Shown here: in pieces, positions 26,801-31,012 of the stretch
How positions within the stretch are numbered: the stretch's first letter is position 1
Layout of the letters: the number at the start of each line of letters is the position of its first letter
Origin: Chromera velia
Taxonomy: Eukaryota > Sar > Chromeraceae
Length of the DNA: 31,012 bases
Assembly: GCA_018398765.1 (NCBI GenBank)
Contig: JAHBMJ010001435.1
Location: forward strand, 1 to 31,012
Direction: 5' to 3'
The notes under the pieces: model-generated
The model's input: the letters and a program-made list of their open reading frames with translations, nothing else
What the model was told of the DNA's origin: nothing
The model's database searches: none
Translations under genes and position numbers: made by a program

Positions 26801-28547
26801 TGAGTGTCTGGATGTGGGGGGGGTTGCAGTTGGGGAGTTTGACTCTGTGGGGGGTGATCTGGAATCGTTCGTTTTCAATCTTCGAAGAGATCGCGTTCCG
26901 TCGTTGAAGAGATTAAACTTGTTCACACACAGGGCCCTCTCCAGAGAGTCCCTAGACCAGGTTTTTGCTTGTCTGAGTTTTCTTCGTTCTTCTGAGGGCT
27001 CCCCTGTTGAGCACGTGAAACTTCACTTGAAGGATGCGGATCACCCTGTGGTCAGAGAGTTGGCTGCTGGCAAGTTCCCTTTTGTTCGTTCTCTGACTGT
27101 CACTTTGAGAGAGAAGTGCCTTTCGACGTTTCTTAGAACACTCAGAGACAGTTGGGAAGAGCCCCCCAAATTTGAGCTGCTGCATCTGAACCTGATGTCA
27201 TGCCAGTCGACAGAGAACCTCAATCTTCAGATGGCACAGGAGGGGATGGTGAGGTTGAGGGAGGCCGTTGAGAAGGGCCGTCTCCGGGGGGTCCGGGGGC
27301 TGGTCCTGGGCAGGTGGGGGCGGTCTGAGTGCATGGAGGAGGGGCCTCATTGGCGTTTGTGGTACGAAAAGCTGTTTGTTGATGTTGGACGTTTTTTAGA
27401 ATTTCTTTGCAGTGCCTCTGAAACGGCAAGGTTGCCTCGACTCCGTCGCCTCACGTTATCCGCGTTTTTGCTTACCGATGCGCATATGGCATTGCTTGCG
27501 AAGGCGTTGCAGATCGGGAATTTGCCTGGGCTTCGTGAGTTTGAGATAAAAGAACTATCGCGTTGGGATGTACAAGCGTCAAAGAAATGGGGTGAGAGAG
27601 GCTTGGGAAGGGAGGGAATAGAGTCGTTGGTTTGGGATGGGTTCGTCACAAAACAGAGAGGGGATGCGGCACTGCGTATCGAGAGATTAGACCTCTCTGG
27701 TATGTGCGTGGAGGGTGGGGCACTGCCTCTAGCAATGGCTCTAAGGCACAGGTGTTTTGAAAGAATCTCTTATATCAATTTGAGCAGCTCAGCGGGGCCT
27801 GGGGCGGTGAGCGAGGAAGCTCTGAGGATGTTTGCGTCCGCAGTGAAGTCGGGGTTGATATTCAGGTTGACCGAGCTTAATTTGAGTGGCACGCGGGATG
27901 TCACGAGGGAATGCTGGGGGTTTTTCTCGCGCAGTGTGTCTGAGAGTGAGCAAGGGCTGCCTCGCCTGAGAGTATTCGACATTCGAGACACCGCAGTTGC
28001 TCGTTCAAGGGACCCCTACTGGATTCGAGAGGCCGCCCTGCAGGTGATCAGACGCCCCTCGGACACTCCCGACTTTCCGACAATCGGGCTTTTGGGTCCT
28101 TGGGGGGGTTTTCTCGGTCCCTTTGTTCTCTCCCTTTTCAGAGGGAAGCTCCCCTCTCTAGAGTCCCTGGGGGGTCCGAGTCCTTTCGGGCTCTATCAGG
28201 ATTGGATCCTTACAGTGGCAGAGATAGAAGCAGAGGAAGCAGAAAATCACCGCTTAGCTGGATCAGAACGAGAGGAGGCATCAGGTCCAAATCCTCCTCC
28301 GACCTTTGATGTCCCTCCGACAGGACATGAAGTTGGGGGATCGGGAGGAGTCCCACCCCCCCCCGCGCAGTCCAGTTTGGCACCGCATCACTCCGGGGCT
28401 TCCTTGGAAAGTCTGATCATGCGGCCTAAATTCAGTCAAAAACAGTGGCGTGAAATTCGTAAACAATGGCAAGAGAGAGAGGACAAAAAAAAGAGAGAGA
28501 AAGGGAAAGAGAAACAGGATAAGCTTGAGCAAGAGCGAGAGAATTAA
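23877..28547 (+). CDS. TRF4/Cid1-type nucleotidyltransferase fused to leucine-rich repeats, five exons
   Basis: Exons 23877-23919, 23965-25228, 25487-26138, 26253-26342 and 26428-28547 join with matching phases (1, 0, 1, 1); all introns are GT-AG. Residues 80-94 (GSWTQRIALPDSDCD) are the GS-x6-LP-x-SD-x-D catalytic signature of non-canonical poly(A)/poly(U) polymerases, and Asp141 in GVLLDVT is the third metal ligand. VKLWVRKH and GYPNAYTFLLIFLFL fit the central domain, and PVIPLIKCL follows. A Pro/Ser/Gln-rich acidic middle leads to leucine-rich repeats. The likely role is adding nucleotides to RNA 3' ends, with the repeats recruiting a partner. The frame shifts by 2 nt at about 24549-24557, so the product is broken unless that is an error or is corrected. 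The LRR exon has no start codon of its own, which supports one fused gene of about 1388 residues. Confidence 0.75.
23965..25228 (+). CDS. Exon 2: nucleotidyltransferase domain with internal frame discrepancy
   Basis: Upstream of 24549 the coding frame ends ...FLLIFLFLCTHR and soon meets TGA. From 24557 the frame two bases on reads RPVIPLIKCLREETGEGVHL and stays open to the GTCGGT donor at 25229. Both sides look like the same domain family. The extra AG in CACAGAGG would account for the shift. An intron ending at CACAG (24556) with a GTAAAG donor near 24453 is phase-compatible, but would remove the conserved GYPNAYTFLL helix. The C-terminal part of the exon turns Pro-rich (PATIPPPPPRP). Confidence 0.75.
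25487..26138 (+). CDS. Exon 3: disordered, coiled-coil and acidic linker
   Basis: Encodes Pro/Ser/Ala-rich sequence, a Gln/Glu-rich coiled-coil-like stretch (LLEQEQQLQQREEAEEPQL) and then acidic Ser-Pro-rich sequence with repeated Glu and Asp (SDSETDEEAQTVE). No domain is recognised. The exon is phase 0 to 1 and ends at a GTCGGT donor, the same sequence as the exon 2 donor. Confidence 0.7.
26428..28547 (+). CDS. Exon 5: leucine-rich repeat domain with basic coiled-coil C-terminus
   Basis: About 706 codons. Repeats of the type LP-x-L-x-x-L-x-L appear throughout, for example LPRLGVLILENCHF, LPRLECLDVGG, VPSLKRLNLF, LPRLRRLTLS, LPGLREFEI, IERLDLSG, LTELNLSG, LPRLRVFDI and LPSLESLGG. Spacing is irregular, 50-100 residues in places, so the solenoid is degenerate or has insertions. 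The last part is Pro-rich, then a highly charged helix (KQWREIRKQWQEREDKKKRE) ending at TAA. No nuclease or kinase motif seen. The frame has no early ATG, so it depends on upstream exons. Confidence 0.8.
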
Positions 28548-28939
28548 TAAAACAGAGAGAGTGAATTCACTGAATCGGCACGACAACTGTTGTTTTTCAA
28601 GCAACACTTTATGCAACACTCTTGGCAACATGTGAACAATAGCTTACTAGCAGCAACACCGTCAGAATATCTGAACAAGTCTTTTTTTTTTTTTTTGGAA
28701 CACTGTGCAATACTGCTTTAGATACTCTTTCCAAGTTGCAACATGTGCAGAATATCCTTATACACTAATAATAATCTTTACAACACTTTAACGACACATG
28801 TCTACTATGTTGTTTTAATGTCCTAGATAATTCTAGACTAGGCCCTAGACCTAGTCCTAGACTAGGTGACAGTCTAGCTCCTAAATAATTTTAGTCATGT
28901 AGTACTATATACGTCTATGGGTCGGGTGGGGAGGATGAC
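28548..28939. other. 3' flank of the LRR-fusion gene, AT-rich
   Basis: No coding frame. Contains a poly(T) run (about 28682-28696) and CCTAGACTAGG-type short palindromes (about 28823-28865). Confidence 0.5.
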
Positions 28940-29163
28940 TAGTCGGAATAGTGGGAATAGTCCACTATTCCAAGTATTCCACTAGAGAATGATAAAAAAA
29001 AATGGTATCAAATTTTTTTAAAACATGTTAAAAATGTCTAGTATCATTTAAAAACCATTTAAAACGTTCAAATTAAATTTTTAAAAGAATTTCAGTTTTT
29101 TAAATCTTTGAATAGTATAATCTATGGAATAGGGAATAGTAGACTATTCCACTATTCCAACTA
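28940..29163. mobile_element. Short non-coding element with inverted GGAATAGT ends
   Basis: The left end TAGTCGGAATAGTGGGAATA and following bases (to about 28980) pair with the right end (29126-29163, ending CTATTCCACTATTCCAACTA). Each arm is itself nearly palindromic around AATAGTC(C/T)ACTATT. The 224-bp length and AT-rich core fit a MITE. No target-site duplication was seen. Confidence 0.6.
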
Positions 29164-29617
29164 TTGATTTTGATTGAAGTATTGGCACCTACGCTGCCAA
29201 TCGATAGGCGTTTGACGAACAGATCTATTGTACAGATACATCAGAGGAGATCTTTTCCTATCACGTGATGTACCAATTCACCCAAAACCGAAAATCTTGC
29301 GTGTCTTTCATTTGTTGTCTCTGTCGCCCTCCCCAATTGAACTTAATGTCTGGCATAAGAATCACGCGATCAATCACATACCGAGCAAAGAGAACCATTA
29401 ATTGATTTCTTATTAGGAAACACATATTTTGAATGAAGGTTCTCGCTGTATCAAGCATATACATCCTCCCCAAACTCTTACAATTCTTCAATGAGACACA
29501 TTTTCTCGCGCAGGACGCCTAGGCGCCCAGGAAATTTTCAATTATTTTTAATGCAGAAGGAGTGGAATCAGCTAGGGAATCAGACAGTTTTAAGGTAAAA
29601 AGAAGAGAAAGAACCCC
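29164..29617. other. Intergenic region without a convincing gene
   Basis: A 76-codon minus-strand ORF (29261-29491) lacks a recognisable domain and is probably chance. The palindrome CGCCTAGGCG lies near 29516-29525. Confidence 0.5.
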
Positions 29618-30023
29618 TAGTGACCATGTTTGATTTGATTTAATTTGATTTGATTTGATTTGATTTGAGCTTCAACCTTAAATATTTGATATTTGAGGTA
29701 AGATTTGAGGTTAACCTCTTAGGGTTCCTCACTGAGTCACTGACTTACTGTCACTCTGATCATTTTTCTCATGACAATAGTTATCAGAACATTTCTAATG
29801 TGTGTTTCAAAAATTTAAAAAAATATATATAAAATTATAACTTATTAGTTCCATAAAAAAAATATGCCTGTGTGGCAGTATATATACACTAGTCACTAAG
29901 ACTCACTCTAGTACTAATAGAGATTAAAAACGTAAAATTGATATATTTAAAATTGCATATAACTTTTTGTTGATACAATAAAGTTAGAGCACGTACCAAA
30001 ATTGAGGTGACAATCACTCAGCT

Positions 30024-30395
30024 TTATGGCACTTCCTTTTCCTCTTCTTCATCATCACTTTCTTCAATGTGAATCGAATCGATCGGTGGTGGGAGCTGCT
30101 GAGAGCTTTTTCTCTGGCTTTTTGGCTTTCCAGGAGTGGGTGCTCCTGGGCTTCTATTCGGTTGCGGAGAGATGACAACGGGGTGAGACGGAGAACCGCG
30201 CACACGTTTGCTATTGCTGTTGGTGTTGGAACCGTCCTGTTTCTGAGCAGCTAAGCATCCAGAGTTAGTAAGTTCGGCTACCCTCTGTGCCGCGTCAGGG
30301 CTGACAACAAGCCCCTTGTGTTGGAGGTGAATATAGAGAGGTCGGTAGCCTTCCTCACCCGGAGTGATAACTTTCTCAGGAGGGGGAAGTTTCCC
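30024..30395 (-). pseudogene. hAT element C-terminal coding fragment
   Basis: A second minus-strand frame, offset from the first, reads EKVITPGEEGYRPLYIHLQH, then a Ser/Pro/Lys-rich stretch (SPSHPVVISPQPNRSPGAP), and ends in acidic IEESDDEEEEKEVP and TAA (30024-30026). Codon use looks coding. It probably is the tail of the same transposase or of a linked exon, brought next to the N-terminal part by deletion or separated by an intron. Confidence 0.5.
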
Positions 30396-30561
30396 CCCAC
30401 ATGTCGAGGGTGATCGACACTCGTCGGGTCGCTGCTTTTCTCAACCTGTCTTTGATTAACAGAATAATCTCGTTCTTCAGTGTTGGGAACAGAAGTCTCT
30501 GCACCTTCCCCACAGATGGGAGATCATAGCGGGGGTCCAGTGCCTTGACCAGCTTTTGCAA
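30376..30561 (-). pseudogene. hAT transposase fragment (N-terminal side)
   Basis: Reads QKLVKALDPRYDLPS, then a basic helical stretch, then VSITLDMWGE. The ALDPRY-x-LPS...(S/T)-x-D-x-W pattern is characteristic of hAT/ZBED-type transposases just after the BED finger. The frame ends at TGA shortly after DMW. The RNase H-like catalytic core is missing. Confidence 0.8.
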
Positions 30562-30815
30562 TGCCTCGTTTTCTGTATGATGACTATCAAAATTTAGGTT
30601 TTTTCATTTGAATCAGCATGCGTGACGAATCGGTACTTGCAAAAATTTTTTCGGGACCTTCATATTTGAGGTTGAAAGTCATATTGATCAAATATTTGAT
30701 CGTATTTAATAGGTTTTTAAACACTAGGTCCTCCCTGACTGGATATTTGATTTGAGCTTAAGCCCTACCTCAAATCAAATCAAATCAAATCAAATTAAAT
30801 CAAACATGGTCACTA

Positions 30816-31012
30816 AGAACCCCCCACATGGTCTTCTTTTCTTCTTGCAGGTCGTAAAAAAATAAATCAATTCTCAAATTGTACACATGTATTCAATAAT
30901 TTTAAATTGAATTAAATTATTAAAGGCAGTTAAAGCAAAGGTGTTTAATTACGGAATGTATTTATTCACTAGTTACTCACTTCAAAAGTAATATAATCAG
31001 GAATATATTCTT
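30816..31012. other. AT-rich right edge, no gene seen
   Basis: Begins with the target-site duplication copy, then AT-rich sequence with no coding frame. Confidence 0.6.

Larger units (their letters stand above)
29618..30815. mobile_element. Non-autonomous hAT transposon
   Basis: TIRs start TAGTGACCATGTTTGATTT at 29618, and the complement ends at 30815. They extend about 55 bp through a TTTGA tandem run. The terminal TAGTG fits the hAT end consensus. The 8-bp direct repeat AGAACCCC flanks both ends (29610-29617 and 30816-30823), the size expected for hAT. The 1198-bp interior carries two minus-strand transposase-like fragments, so this is an internally deleted copy of a longer element. Confidence 0.92.

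Noticed and set aside
26370-28547. The LRR region as an independent gene
   Set aside because: There is no ATG near the start of the coding-like sequence, and a TTGCAG acceptor at 26427 joins it in phase to the upstream exons.
29261-29491. Minus-strand ORF of 76 codons
   Set aside because: No homology was recognised, and it is AT-rich sequence beside mobile elements, so chance is likely.

Overview
The window looks like nuclear DNA of a single-celled eukaryote with intron-rich genes. Introns are GT-AG, mostly 150-850 bp, with TGCAG acceptors. The gene families, the simple repeats and the abundance of the TGCATGCA octamer (a known AP2-factor site in apicomplexans) suggest an alveolate alga such as a chromerid. 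This is an inference; no rRNA or marker gene is present to prove it. No bacterial operon, rRNA, tRNA or CRISPR array was seen.

Region 1 (214-12222, minus strand) is one large gene that I could rebuild into 28 phase-compatible exons. The exon lengths sum to 3783 nt, exactly 1261 codons including the stop. The predicted secreted protein has a signal peptide, a seven-blade RCC1-type beta propeller, two EGF modules, three Cys-rich CPAGT modules, fourteen more calcium-binding-type EGF modules and a helical C-terminus. Each EGF or CPAGT module is one phase 1-1 exon, and several modules are recent near-identical copies.

Region 2 (about 12470-19610) is a mobile-element landscape. It holds a GC-rich island, an intact intronless LAGLIDADG homing-endonuclease-like ORF (12928-13797, plus strand), a terminal-inverted-repeat (TIR) element carrying a decayed reverse-transcriptase tail (about 14540-15951), a decayed gag gene (16232-17185) between 60-bp direct repeats, a 33-bp minisatellite inside a probable inverted-repeat element (about 17550-18325), and a MITE with a perfect 8-bp target-site duplication (18843-19603). 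The in-frame stops of both decayed ORFs can all be explained by single C-to-T or G-to-A changes, with no frameshifts.

Region 3 (21594-22925, minus strand) is an unrecognised gene whose 5' end is uncertain. A second, very GC-rich island (about 23190-23390) separates it from the divergent gene of region 4.

Region 4 (23877-28547, plus strand) is a five-exon gene. It joins a TRF4/Cid1-type nucleotidyltransferase (non-canonical poly(A)/poly(U) polymerase) to a disordered middle and a long leucine-rich-repeat C-terminus, an unusual combination. A 2-nt frame discrepancy lies inside the nucleotidyltransferase domain.

Region 5 (28548-31012) is AT-rich. It holds a 224-bp palindromic-end element and a 1198-bp internally deleted hAT transposon with a perfect 8-bp target-site duplication and transposase fragments.
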